Assembly: GCA_004802705.1 (NCBI GenBank)
Contig: SGPL01000044.1
Coordinates: forward strand, 12,475 to 76,474
Length of the DNA stretch: 64,000 nucleotides
From: Bondarzewia mesenterica
Taxonomy: Eukaryota; Basidiomycota; Agaricomycetes; Russulales; Bondarzewiaceae
Direction of reading: 5' to 3'
A program made the position numbers and the translations under genes. Of this stretch, positions 34,893 to 46,813 are shown piece by piece. Under the pieces are notes generated by a model. It ran no database searches. It worked only from the letters and a program-made list of their open reading frames with translations, and had not been told where the DNA came from. The number at the start of each line of letters is the position of its first letter. Within the stretch, counting starts at the first letter, position 1.

Positions 34893-35861
34893 GGTGAGGA
34901 TTGGGTGCAAAAAATGCCGGATGATTGGGAGGCGCAGTGGAGTAGAGAGCGGTTTATGAAGGGGACGAAGAGCAAATGCTGGCGAAATACTGCTAGTTGC
35001 CAGAGCTTTTATAGAGCAAATGAAACGGAGATGAAGGCAGAGCGTGTGAGTATGAACCACATGCTCGAGATGATTCAGAGGCTTCTGTATACTTCCTTGA
35101 TACTATGACCAACGGTCTGGAGGAGAATCGTGGCCGCGCGGACACTGCTGACGTCTTCAAGAGACCAGGAAAGGATGAGACGTAGATAAAAATGGCACAC
35201 TATATTGGCAATGGCATGATCGCACTCCGGCATCGGTGCTACTGTAAGGTGGGCAAACCGTAATTGGTGATGATACAATGATGTACCAGGCGGATAGGCC
35301 ATGAAGGGCCGTGAACAGCATTGGCTGAGGAATGCCGACGAAGAGGTGCGAGTAATGGCATGGGCGGTCTTGAGTGCCCGCACACTTGATAATAACTAAC
35401 CTTCGTGATGACTGGTATTGGAGATGGACGGAGTCGAGTAGCCGGGAGAAAGTAACGAGGAATTGCCAGGAATTGCCGTTGCCAAACAAATCATACTCAC
35501 CCTCCTTAGATCTTTTGAATACCTCAGCGCTCAGAGCATTGCATCGGGTCGCCCTGCAGTCGGTCGCCAGCGTCCTGAACTAGTTCAAAGAGCAGCATTG
35601 ATTTGGGTTCGGAAATGAGAGCCGGAATGACCAATTTTACTGTGCATGATCTATGAGCGACGTAGACCAGCACAACAGCAGATATAGAGGCATAGCGCAC
35701 ACTGGGAAGTATTGGGGTACCCGGTACGTGCCGCGAGTGAAGAAGGTGCCTTCTGCTCGATCGGCCAAGGTTAAGGTTTGAATGTGGTCAGGCCTGAGGG
35801 CAATTCCATTTATCGACATCACTGCGAGGGTCGCTTGACCCGACCAGTCCTCCCTTAATCC
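34893..35861. other. Intergenic, shared upstream region of cerato-platanin and insulysin genes
   Basis: Nearly 1 kb between divergent genes. Open frames here are short and show no domain. It must hold both promoters; I recognise no specific sites. Confidence 0.5.
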
Positions 35862-38800
35862 ATGCTCCTCCGCCTGGCAGCAGCGAGTCGCGTAGCTCCA
35901 CCACCACCATCGTCTCTTGCAATCAGGCAGCTAATATCACAACCACGCGCTCGTTACGCTACCAGCACCATGACCGCTCCCAATGAGCAAGCATACTGGC
36001 AACACATTAACTCGGTTAAAGGTCTCAAGCACTCGGTCTATACGAAGCCCATACAGAAGTCTCCACAGGATGACAGGGACTACAGGCTCATCCGCCTGGA
36101 GAATGGGTTACAGGCAATGCTCGTTCAGGACGTCAAGGCAGACAAGGCAGCAGCCAGCTTAGATGTGGCGGTAGGGCATCTGCACGATCCTGTGAGTGCC
36201 CTCCCAGATATCTTTATTCATATAAGCAAGATGTAGGCACACTCTACGCGGTGTGGAACGTATAAAACAGGTTTCTTCTTGTCAAACTCGCGTGCAACCG
36301 GGGAAGCCGCATATCGCGAACGCAGCCTTGAAACCGGGCCACTTCGCTTGTCCCTTTGTGCTTGTATCTGTCTTTCACAGCTGACGGACATGCATAGGAT
36401 GATATGCCTGGCCTTGCTCACTTTTGCGAACATCTACTATTCATGGTGAGTGTGGTCCGTTACAATACGTTCATGCACTCTGACCATTCCTGTCTTTCTT
36501 AAGGGCACTGAACGATTCCCCAAAGAAAATGAATATTCGGAGGTATGTGAATCATCTACTGTTCTACTGTTTTCGTTGACGTTGTGCTAGTATCTGTCAA
36601 AAAACAATGGATCGTCGAATGCGTTTACAGCGGCATCCAACACGAACTATCACTTCAATGTCGCTACACCTATGTTATCAGGCGCCTTGGCACGCTTCGC
36701 TGCGTTTTTTCATTGTCCACTTTTTTCGCCTTCTTGCACGATGCGGGAGCTTAACGCTGTCGACTCTGAGAACAAGAAGAATCTTCAAAATGACATCTGG
36801 CGTATCTTCCAGTTGAACAAATATTTGACTAAGCCTGGCCACCCTTGGAGCAAATTTGGTACTGGTAACAAGGAAAGTTTGACCCAGGCCGGAAGGGATG
36901 CGAAGGCCAAAGGTCTGATTGGCGGTGCGAATGGTAAGGCGAATGGATTACCGGGATCTGCACCTGGCTCAGTGACTGGAAGTTTGGCCCCGTCTCCTAT
37001 TCCTTCTCGTGTTGCTTCACCTGCGCCCTCCGCGAACTCGTCGAACAGTGAAACAGAGGCAGATGGAGGTGCTGTCGGTCGGGAAACCCGGCGTCGGCTC
37101 ATCGAGTGGTGGAGTCGAGAGTATTGTGCCAGTCGCATGAGATTGTGTGTCATCGGCAAAGGTAAGGCCCTCGATCACAGTCGGCTCTGCTGTCCTAGTC
37201 CAGTCTCATCCCGATATACAGAATCTCTGGATGATCTCTCGGAAATGGTCGCCGACCTTTTTTCTCCAATTCAGAATCGTGCACAGGAGTCGCTTCCCAT
37301 GATACCAGATCACCCTTTCGGCTCCAACGAGAAAGGCGTGAGTATCTCACCTTTGATAGATTAATCTTGTTTAAGTGTTATGCTGTCAGACGTTGGTAAC
37401 TGTTCAAACGGTTATGGATCTCCACGCCCTCGAAATCTCGTTTCCACTCGATGATCAAGCTCCTTTATGGCGTCACAAGCCCGGACATTTTCTCGCAGAC
37501 CTTGTCGGGCACGAAGGTCCAGGGTCCCTCCATTCGTATTTAAAAAACAAGGGTTGGGCTACTGCCGTGCATACTGGGCCGCAAGAACTTGGACGAGGGT
37601 TTGCAACGTTTAAAATTACCTTGTTCTTGACGAAAGAGGGTTTCCGTAGGTTTCTTTTTTTCATTTCGATCTTTCCATGCTAATGGATATCCTCGCTTTC
37701 AGGGAATTATCGTGCTTGTGCTCTTGCGGCGTTCAACTATCTCTCCATGTTGCGCTCCGCGCCACTCCCCGCCTGGTATCAACAAGAACGGAGCACCATT
37801 TCGAACATCCGCTTCCGTTTCCTCGAGAAACGCCGTCCAGACGATTACGCAGTTGCTGTCAGCGGCCGTCTTGCTTGGCCCACGCCGCGTGACCTTACAC
37901 TTCAAGCACCTCATGTCGTGTGGGAGTGGGATTCTGAAGGCGAGGCAGAGAAAGAGGCGCGCAGTGCTTTAGATAAGTTGCGGGTGAGCGAGGGCCGTGC
38001 TGTGTTGATGGCGAAGAAAGAGGAGCATGACAGCATTGCCGGAGAACACGAATGGCAAAATGAGCCATGGTATGGAACGGCATTCAGAGTCGAGGAATTC
38101 GATGAGGAATTCATCAAGCTTGTCAGTTTTTCTTACTACGCTCGGAGAAGTGCGCTAATCGCTCATTATCAAGGCTGAGGGTCCGAGCACCGTCCCAGAG
38201 TTGTATATCCCTCGTCCAAACGAATTCATCCCGCAGAATTTGAACGTCGAACAACGTGAGGTTGCCGAGGTTTGTCCATCTCTTTCATGTGTGCACCCGG
38301 TGACTTAATATGCACTTGTCATTTTCAAGCCACAACCCCGTCCCCATCTAGTCCGTGAGACTGCCCTCTCGAGTCTCTGGCACAAGAAGGATGATCTGGT
38401 TTGGGTGCCCAAAAGCTCATGTGTACATGGATATCCGATGGTGATGCCGCTGACCTTCCGCAACATCTAGCAGAGGACTAATGATATTTCTCGATTCAGC
38501 CCATTCGCGAACGAGTCACCTCTTGCTTCTGTACTGACACGGTCAGTATCTGATTCCCTTGGTTATAGGCGGAATGCTGACCTCTTTCACAGGCTATACG
38601 CGGATCTCGTGAACGATTCCCTGACTGAATATGCCTACGATGCAGAATTGGCTGGTTTGAGCTACAACTTCGGGGTCTCTACACTCGGCATATTCGTTTT
38701 TATCGGTGGATACAATGACAAGCTGCACGTACTCTTACGGGATGTTCTAGAGCGGGTGAAGAACATCCAAATAAAGCCAGACAGACTAGAGGTCATGAAG

Positions 38801-40392
38801 GAGCAGGTCGGTTGTTTTTTCCGTTCCAGTTTTCAGCTCGCTTCGTGCATCGACAATTGTTGATCCACGCTTAATACATTTGCAGGCCAAGAGAGAATGG
38901 CAGAATTTTTTCCTTGGCCAGACATATCGCATCTCCGACTATTATGCGCGCTACCTCATGATCGAGAAGCAGTGGACCATAACAGAGAAGCTTCAAGTTC
39001 TTCCTTGTGAGTAAATGGATCGCACCTTGTCCATGATGTAGTTTGACAGTGTCTGAAATTCTTACTTTCAGCGGTCACCGTGGAGAAGGTGCAGGACCAT
39101 ATGACGAAACTACTGTCGACCATGCATTCTCGTATTTTGGTGGAGGGTAATATGTTCAAAGACGTATGTCAGACGTTTCCGTTGAATATTATGCCATCTC
39201 ATTTAAAGATTTACAGGAAGCTGTAAAGCTTGCTAAGATGTCGGAAGAGATTATCAACGCCTCGCCGTTGCCTGCATCGCAGATGGTGGATTTATCACTT
39301 CTGCTCCCCAAAGGTGCTTTTCAAGTCTCTTCTTATCGTTGATGATCAATACTCATGCTCGCTGCCCAGGTTCCAATCACGTTTGGTCGATACCTGTTCC
39401 AAACCCGAACGAACCCAATTCATCGCTCACCTATTACACACACTTCGGCTCTTTGATTGACCCCCGTCTCCGCGTTACATCCGTTCTTCTTACCCAAATT
39501 CTTTCTGAACCAGCTTTCAACGTGTTGCGCACCAAAGAGCAATTGGGTTATGTCGTATCGGCATCTCAGTGGATCGCTCCTGGGGCCAACGAAACAGGTC
39601 TACGCATCGTGGTCCAGAGCGAGCGGGACCCCATGTATCTGGAAGAGCGCGTCGAGGCGTTCTTGGAGCACATGAAGGGCACCATTGAAGACATGAGTGA
39701 AGATGAATTTTTGGAACAAAAGGCGGGTTTGGAGCGGAGGTGGAGGGAGGCCCCTAAAAACCTGTCAGAGGAAATCCAAAGGCATTGGGCGCATATCGAG
39801 TCGGGATACCTTGATTTCTTGAGACGTAAGTCATCCACATGATTCCGGCGTTTTGATCAAATTTTGACATCAAATTTCAGGCTCTCATGATGCGGATGAA
39901 TTGAAGACCATCACAAGGGAGGAGGTCCTCGCGCTCTTCCTATCTCAAGTCCACCCATTATCTATCACCCGCGCGAAATTGTCCGTCCACAGTCGCTCAC
40001 AAAAACCTCGACCGAAGCATGTCAGCGCATCTGCAGCGGAGGCGTTCCAGCAGCTCGCGAAGGAGATTGGCGTGGCGGCCGACGAAATCAACTGGCGAGA
40101 AGAGCTCCATGCGGACGGCGAACCTCTGGTCGGCGAGTTTGAGAAATTTTGGAAGGGCGTGTTGGCTGAAAAGCCGGCTGATGCGGCGCAGAAATTGATC
40201 GTGGTGCAGAAATTGCTCGATGCACTTCCTGGGCTCGTCGCGCGGTACCCCTCGGAGGCTGATTCCGAGGGCACGTTGAAGGAAGACATGACGCTCATCG
40301 AGAATCCTAAGATGTTCAAGGCGTTGCTGAAGGTGTCGGAGCCTCCGAAACCGCTAGTAGAGTGGAATGACTTACCGACGTCCAAGTTTTGA
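35862..40392 (+). CDS. STE23: Insulysin-type M16 metalloprotease (insulin-degrading enzyme / Ste23-like)
   Basis: Zinc peptidase that degrades short peptides in an enclosed chamber; yeast Ste23 and Axl1 relatives also process a-factor. The ATG at 35862 gives a basic, Ser/Ala-rich leader that could target mitochondria, with an internal Met (MTAPNEQ) as a possible cytosolic start. Motifs: RLIRLENGLQAMLVQD, the inverted zinc motif HFCEH (36419-36433) in PGLAHFCEHLLFMGT, SSNAFTAASNTNYHF and the third ligand in MRELNAVDSENKKN. Later domains show LGYVVSASQW, GLRIVVQSERDP and SHDADELKTIT. It ends at 40390-40392. A Gly/Ala/Ser/Pro-rich insert of about 65 residues (36883-37080) interrupts the first domain. 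More than ten introns. Confidence 0.93.
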
Positions 40393-42839
40393 GTCTGTCC
40401 TCGATTTTCACCCGGCATGCTTGCTCCCATCTCTCTCTTCCACTTCATGTTACAGAGTCACAGTCTTTCTGTCTTGTACTTATTACTCGAGTAGCGCCGA
40501 CTTTGTCGGCATGTACCTTGCTTGCAAGTAATTTTTCGTAGGTACAATTACAGCTATCGTACAAGTACTACTGGGTAGGATTTCGAAATTGTGGCTACAG
40601 TTACAGTTATCCTTTTTTTTTTTGTGGCGGGGGAGTTCTACATGGCAATCACCGGTTGACGGCCGATGTCCGCGCAGCCACAATTTTGACCAGGGGAAGG
40701 GTAATCATGGATCATAATGCTTCATCATTGGCTCTGGTAGTCATCGCCAACATAGGCTCCGATGAGCTCACGACCCGTTGCAGTGGCAGAAAACCCTTGA
40801 TACTTTAAATCATGGACACCGCTGGACATCATATTTGCTGCGCTTTGCTGTGCTCTGCTTGCCACTGCACATCATGCATGGAGGATTCGGACTGTGAATG
40901 GAAGTCGCCGCCATCCTGGAAATTCAATTAAGTACGCAACAGCGCTCGACGCACTCGCTACTCTAGCTTGCATGGTTCCTCCTTATCATGACAGCACCGA
41001 AGGCCAGGAGGTGGAACACATGAATTACTGGACCTTGGCCGTATTAGCGAGCAAGGGACTTGGTAGTCAGTGCCACAGCTCATTAACAAACGCGCTGAAA
41101 CATCCTCGGGGTCAACCGTCGGTATGCCAGTGCGCTCATATGGGCGAGAACAGTCGAGGATATGGGCGTCTGCGATCGTGACTCCATTGATCCCGATTGC
41201 GCGTCGGCGATGGACGAGTCTGCAACATCGAACAAGGTCCGAGGCGGAGAACCCATTGAAGTAATTCACTTTCAGAAAAGACACAAACCTTCACTCACCA
41301 TGCACATACCCGTCCACAGAATAGATCACGCCTAATCGCGGAATTAGGTATCATAGAATGTTTCGCAACAAAGTCATAGCCCGACTCTCCCATCAACTGA
41401 ACTGAGTTTCACTGCGCCGAGTCGGAGTAGAAATATAAGTCAATGAGATATGATGGAGGCGACCTCGAGTCACAGCGCAACTGGTCTCCGAGTCCCAATA
41501 GTACGGCGATCGCAATTATGCATGCCGCGGTGGAGACGATGCCAATCAGGCGGAACAAACTAATCATAGAGCTCCGATCGCGGGATATATCGACATCATA
41601 GTTTGCATCTCCATGGGCTCGTGCAGCCTGAGGGAAACATTGTCAAAAATTGAAGTCCAACCGACTCGAGCTGAGGGGGGGGTCAGATTGGCTCGCGTAG
41701 CCACCGCAATGGTGCTAATCTATCTTTTGAAGAAAGAAAAAGTCCGCTAATGCGGAAAACAAGGTTAGCGATAAAGGCTCAAATAGCCAAGGATGTGGTA
41801 CTTATATGCCTTCCCGAGTTGAAATGGAACTACAGGACCTTCCTGACAAAGACGGCTAGGATAGTTGACACTTCGGATGGACTCGCTGCGGGCCGGAACT
41901 ATTTACATTCGATCAAATTGGAGAAGCCACTGCAACGTTGGAAAGCCAAGGAGAGCCTTTGGATGCAACCTCTCTAGACTTGAGAATAAACACCAGTCGG
42001 GTTTCGTTAAGAACTGGAAGGATACAGGAGGATACAGTTCTGGCAAATTTGTGGAGAAAGAGCCAAAACAAATGATGAGTAAAAACATCCAGCTGCTAAT
42101 ATCCAGCTGTGTAAGACTAGACCTTACTGTTGTGCATTTGACGTTTCCTGTCGGTCCATACAGTATGAAAATCGGACAGGACAGGGCCTGGGAATGGGTG
42201 AATCCGATCAACAAACCGTTGGTGGCGCGTCCATGCGCGTCCCATTCACGTGATCGCAAAATCCGGTTTTCGAACCGAACTGCGCTGGTAAATTCCTTTA
42301 TTTGGGGAATTGCACTGAGCAAGGGTGACGGGCTAATTGAATTGTTCGAGCAGGATTTGAGATGTAAACATTAAGAAGGACGACGGTCGAAGCTTTTATG
42401 CCGAGAAACGTGTTCTGGAGGAGCTGTTAGAGGGAAGCGGAGGGGTACCGGCATGGTCAAAGTTGTGGGTCCAAAGATGCTGAGATAAAGCGCGCGCGTT
42501 GGTTTAGTGGCTTGTGGATTGAAATGGACTCTGTTTGTTAGTAGTTCAGCCCAACGTCTCCCTCCATTTCGACGCGTCTCCCCCTCCTCTTCTCTCTCTG
42601 CGTCCGCCTCGGCTACCTCTCTCCTTCCTCGACTGTCGCATACACATCGGGTCTTCACAGCATTCAATCTCGGACACTGCAGGGCACTGTAGCATTATAG
42701 TAAGTATAAAAGTCCGTGGCAAAATATCAGTCGGTGCGCTGTAGCTTTGCTTCCGTCCTTGTGCCAGCCAGACTCAACTTTCCAGAATTCTCTCAAGTAA
42801 AGAACGCGCAATTTTTCCCGACCTGTCTGCGCCATCGAA
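40393..42839. other. Long intergenic region
   Basis: About 2.4 kb without a gene I can support. It includes a poly-T run near 40612, frames at 40894-41284 on both strands with no domain, and the coding-like minus segment listed at 41409-41627. The last 300 bp are the upstream region of the next gene and contain one ACGCGT (42572-42577). Confidence 0.45.
41409..41627 (-). other. Possible C-terminal exon of an unrecognised membrane protein
   Basis: On the minus strand, after an acceptor-like CCCTCAG, an open stretch reads AARAHGDANYDVDISRDRS, then MISLFRLIGIVSTAACIIAI (one membrane helix), then polar residues and a stop at 41409. The charged-then-helix pattern looks coding, but I cannot find upstream exons. 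It may be a gene relic or chance. Confidence 0.25.
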
Positions 42840-45800
42840 ATGGCTGACATGTCGACGCCATCTGCTTATTCGTCGCGTTACACGCGCACAATAAGTCCGC
42901 CTCTCTCAACAGCTGGTGCAAGCACGATAAGTCCTCAAACACAACGCTTGAACGTGGTGACGCGTCTGGCTATCGAAGGGAAAGCAAAGCGAAACGAGAG
43001 CAATGTTGCAATCAAAATGTATCTCAAGGTGTGTTGAGTCGTGGCAACTCATTATTTTATAATCTGTACTGATCTGGACGCTCATTTCTGAGTAGCTCAC
43101 CCTGCCTGCGGATAGCATAACACCTGGAAGTGCTATCCCATTATTCAAAGGTCTGTGATTTTTTGCGGGTTTTCTAGCTGCGATATGGCATCGGTGGCCG
43201 AGCTCGATTTTTTCACTTCGTCAATCCGTGCTTCATAGTATCTGTACTCATACAATCTATTACAGAGGAAAACGTGAAAATCTTAGACCACGAGCTCCAT
43301 CCTCTCGATAGTAATTCTGTCCCGTACCAATTCTCTTCCGCCGCCTCCCCACTCCTCCACAATGCTGCTCGCGCTCTCAACCTCCCGGCACGCTCATCCA
43401 CTTCATATCTCACCTTGTTTGGGCAACCTCCCGCAAGTTCATCTCGACTCTCCTCGACTACACACAAGGATCCAGATATCCCTCGCCTCGACAAGACGTA
43501 TACCGGACAGATCCTTGTAAGCGGATATCAAGTATCATTTGTACTTCCAAAGGAACTTCCTCCGCGGTATAAATTAAATGGCATCGATAGTGAGGGAGAT
43601 GAGCTACGACGCACCACCCCCACTAGGAGTAGACGTGGATCTATAGGCGAGAAAAATGTGATAATGTTCATGGCAGGCATCAGTATGATGGTACCATACT
43701 TGTCAATCCCGCCTAGGGCGCCCTGGCTTGTGAGTTCCTGTCTTCCAATACAATACATCGTCTTTCTTACGCATAGCGTCAAGCTTTCAATTCCCACTCC
43801 CCGCTGCCTCCAGAACAATCTCAAATTGCGCATCTTCCCAGCCAATCCCGCGACCTCTTCGTCTACGCAATCAATCTCCTCTGCCGAAGCAGAATCAGAG
43901 CTCACGTGGGATATGGCTGCAGATCCTCATGTGACGCGTTCGACCACTTCACGTCGCACGTCAGCATACCAATACCAGCATTTTGCGGATGACGAGAGCA
44001 GCGACTCGGCGAGCGCACCCGGTTTTTCCGATGGTGTTGGTATTCAAGGCACCTTCCCAAGTACGGAGCGCGTCCGCGTTCGTTGGGCTCATCCCATTCG
44101 TGCGGTGGATGACGGGGTCCGGGACGGCAGACGGCGGATAGGCGTTACGGACGCTCGTGGAGAAATGGTGTGCACCATTTTGGGGCGCGGACGCGAGCGC
44201 AGTGGCGAGATGGAGGGGGTTCTTATGCGTTTGGAGTATAAGGGCTCTTGCAAGGGAGTCTGGTTCCCCGGCGTTGCCACGCTGCTAGGTATGGACGTCG
44301 CTCTGGAGGCGAAAAATGCCGAAGTCAGTTGGGCCCGAGGACGCGATCCCAAGTGGACCGTTGTGGGCGGCCCAGGTTACACAGGTCACGAAATTGGCGG
44401 GACCCACCACCCGAAAGTCGAAAGCGAAAATCATATCTCGTTCGCCACGTCCACGTTCATGACATCCTCTGACGAGCGTGATGTTGGACCCTCGGGACCC
44501 CAAACACCGTCACGGCCGAGCTCGAGAACATCTTCAAGTCTTTCCCTACTTCGCGCTCCCCTGCCATCTCAGAGTGCGGGGGAGTATTCGTTTGAGACCC
44601 CATCGGCCACACCTTCCGAGGCTGGCATGTCGTCCTTATTCTCTACAACAGATGGTGGCGGCTCCAGAGGTCGGAGCAGAGCATCTTCAGTGGATGCGGA
44701 TGTTCGAGATCCTTCTGTTCCTATTACTCTTCATCTCAACATCAACGACCTCCTACCCCCGAACAAACAAGTCTTCACCTTCACGGTCTCTGGCGTCGTT
44801 CTCGTCAGACCACGCACACAGATTCCTTCCCCCACCGACATTAACCCGCACGAAAGCTCTCTATCTTCCGACAGCGATGATAACAAAAGGGAGTTCACGG
44901 TTTCGATCCCACGTTTCCGCGTTCTCGCCTCCGACAACGAGCAGATCGGAACGTCCGTGCGGAACGGCATTGACGCTGGTTACGAAACTGTCGACATATA
45001 TACGTCGGCAGAACCCAAGGCGCGCAAGGTAGAACTGGCGCATGGAAGCAGGTCAAAGGTAAGCGCCGAGGGCGGGCGCATCGTCCTCCGTCCCACGCCG
45101 CGTTCCTCCACATCTGCACTGCCACCCATCCGTGGCGCACGCCGCGATGACTCCGATGATATGAGCCGGCCACCAAGTCGTCCCCGTACTCCATCGGAAT
45201 TTCGATTAGGGTCGTCTTCCATGCTACGGGATACCCTTTTGAGCTCATTGAAACCTCGTCGAGACGGTCCATTCATGATTCCGTCGGTTACCGCCACTGT
45301 GACTCCACTGTTATCTTCCGGATCTGTGCTCCCCGATGCGTATGCCGTCCGTGCAGTGCTGCCTGCTCCTGCCGATGCGGACAGCGAGTGGTTGGAGTTC
45401 GGTCTAGCCCAGTCGTCATCGCCTTCTACTTCTCAGACTATGCTCAAGGACGGCGGACAGCCGCCCCGAGTAGAGATCGTAACCGCCAGCCTAGATGGTG
45501 TCCCCATTCGGTATGAGACCACTGTGGCGGCCAAGCCGGAGCAGAGCGCCATGTCGGCGCTCGCGTTTGAACAGATGAGCGGCAAGGAGTGGATCACTTG
45601 GGTCCGTCTGCATGTGGGCGCGCTAGGTGGAGGAATGGTGGAGGTGCTCTATATCGTGAAGGAGAAGAATCTGGTAGATGCGAAACAGAAGGAGCCCACG
45701 AGAAAGGGCAAGGAGAAGCTCAAGGAAGCACCGGAAATTGGAGTTATCCTACCGACATTTAACATTCCCGTCGGTTGGTTGCAAGTTGACATCGAATCAC

Positions 45801-46527
45801 TTTCCGGTGAGCTTCATATCCGCTGAGACGCGCTCTTGATCTTACTCTTTGAACAATAGAATTTGAGATTACGTCCGTCCAGTCGAATCTCTCCCACCAG
45901 CAGAGCTTACCTCGGGGCAGGCGACTGCTACACTACAGCCTCGAATCTTACTTCTATTGTCAACTGAGGTTACAAGTGCACCCTACGATCGCAGACACTC
46001 CGTGGATATCTCCATCGGTCTCGCGATTCTTCCATCTTGCAGCATGCACAGCCCCGATAATCATGTCTCTCATGCTTTTCTTGCTATTGCTTGGAGTGAA
46101 CAATGACCTCGGGCTCATCCGGAGATCGTTAGATAGCCATTCAACGGGTTGGGGCTCGGGATGGGATAACGTAGTATCACCCACCGTCACGGTGACTGCG
46201 ACGGCGGTATCGCGCTCGAGCGAGGGGCAGCAACCGATATCATCGGCCGCCAATTCCTCACAAGCACCACATGCACAAGTCACGTCTATAACCATAATCG
46301 ACGTGACGTCGCCGCCTCCGGAGCAGCCTCCTGAAGGTGACAAGCGAGGGGGGAGCAGATCGCCGTTCAGAGAGCGCTTCGCGGTCTTGGATCCTCGGCG
46401 CATATACATCATCATCCCAAATATGCGGGAGATTGCGTGGAATACTTTGGACACTATGGTGAGGGGGGTGAAGTCTGCATGGTATAACGTAAGACGGGTG
46501 TATCATTTCCCTCTGGAACCCCCGTGA
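42840..46527 (+). CDS. Large protein of unknown function with C-terminal membrane anchor
   Basis: Five exons (42840-43028, 43096-43150, 43266-43729, 43784-45806, 45860-46527) join in phase to 1132 residues. I do not recognise the family. The N-terminus is Ser/Thr-rich (MADMSTPSAYSSRYTRTISP). Strand-like blocks follow: NVAIKMYLKLTLPADSITPG, YTGQILVSGYQVSFVLPKEL, then RVRWAHPIRAVDDG, LMRLEYKGSCKGVWFPG and TLHLNINDLLPPNKQVF. They are separated by long Ser/Pro-rich disordered segments. Near the C-terminus are FNIPVGWLQVDIES, one hydrophobic helix (TAPIIMSLMLFLLLLGVNND) and a short tail that could re-associate with membrane (RIYIIIPNMREIAWNTLD). There is no signal peptide, so a tail-anchored or single-pass protein is likely. 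The third acceptor was chosen at CAAG (43783) to keep frame. Confidence 0.8.
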
Positions 46528-46813
46528 TTTATGCACTGAGGAGACTTATGGAGACTATTAGGGGGTGTATATATACATGGCGTGTTATATTTCCTTACTG
46601 ACCTATGCTCATTTATGTTTATGTTACTTATCATAGCTGATCAAACCGCGGTGATGTAGTGTGCAGACAATGCGGTGATATTTGTTACAGGAAAAGGCAC
46701 AAGCGCTATAGAACAATACAATACAAGTAAAGCTCGAGTATGACGCAGTCAAAAGGCAAGCAGCAGAACGCGCAAGGAAAATCGTTGTGAATGAATCACG
46801 ATACGTCTGGCCA

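Noticed and set aside
34893..35060. Cerato-platanin start at 35060
   Set aside because: It would place 56 residues before a perfect signal peptide; the ATG at 34892 is the natural start.
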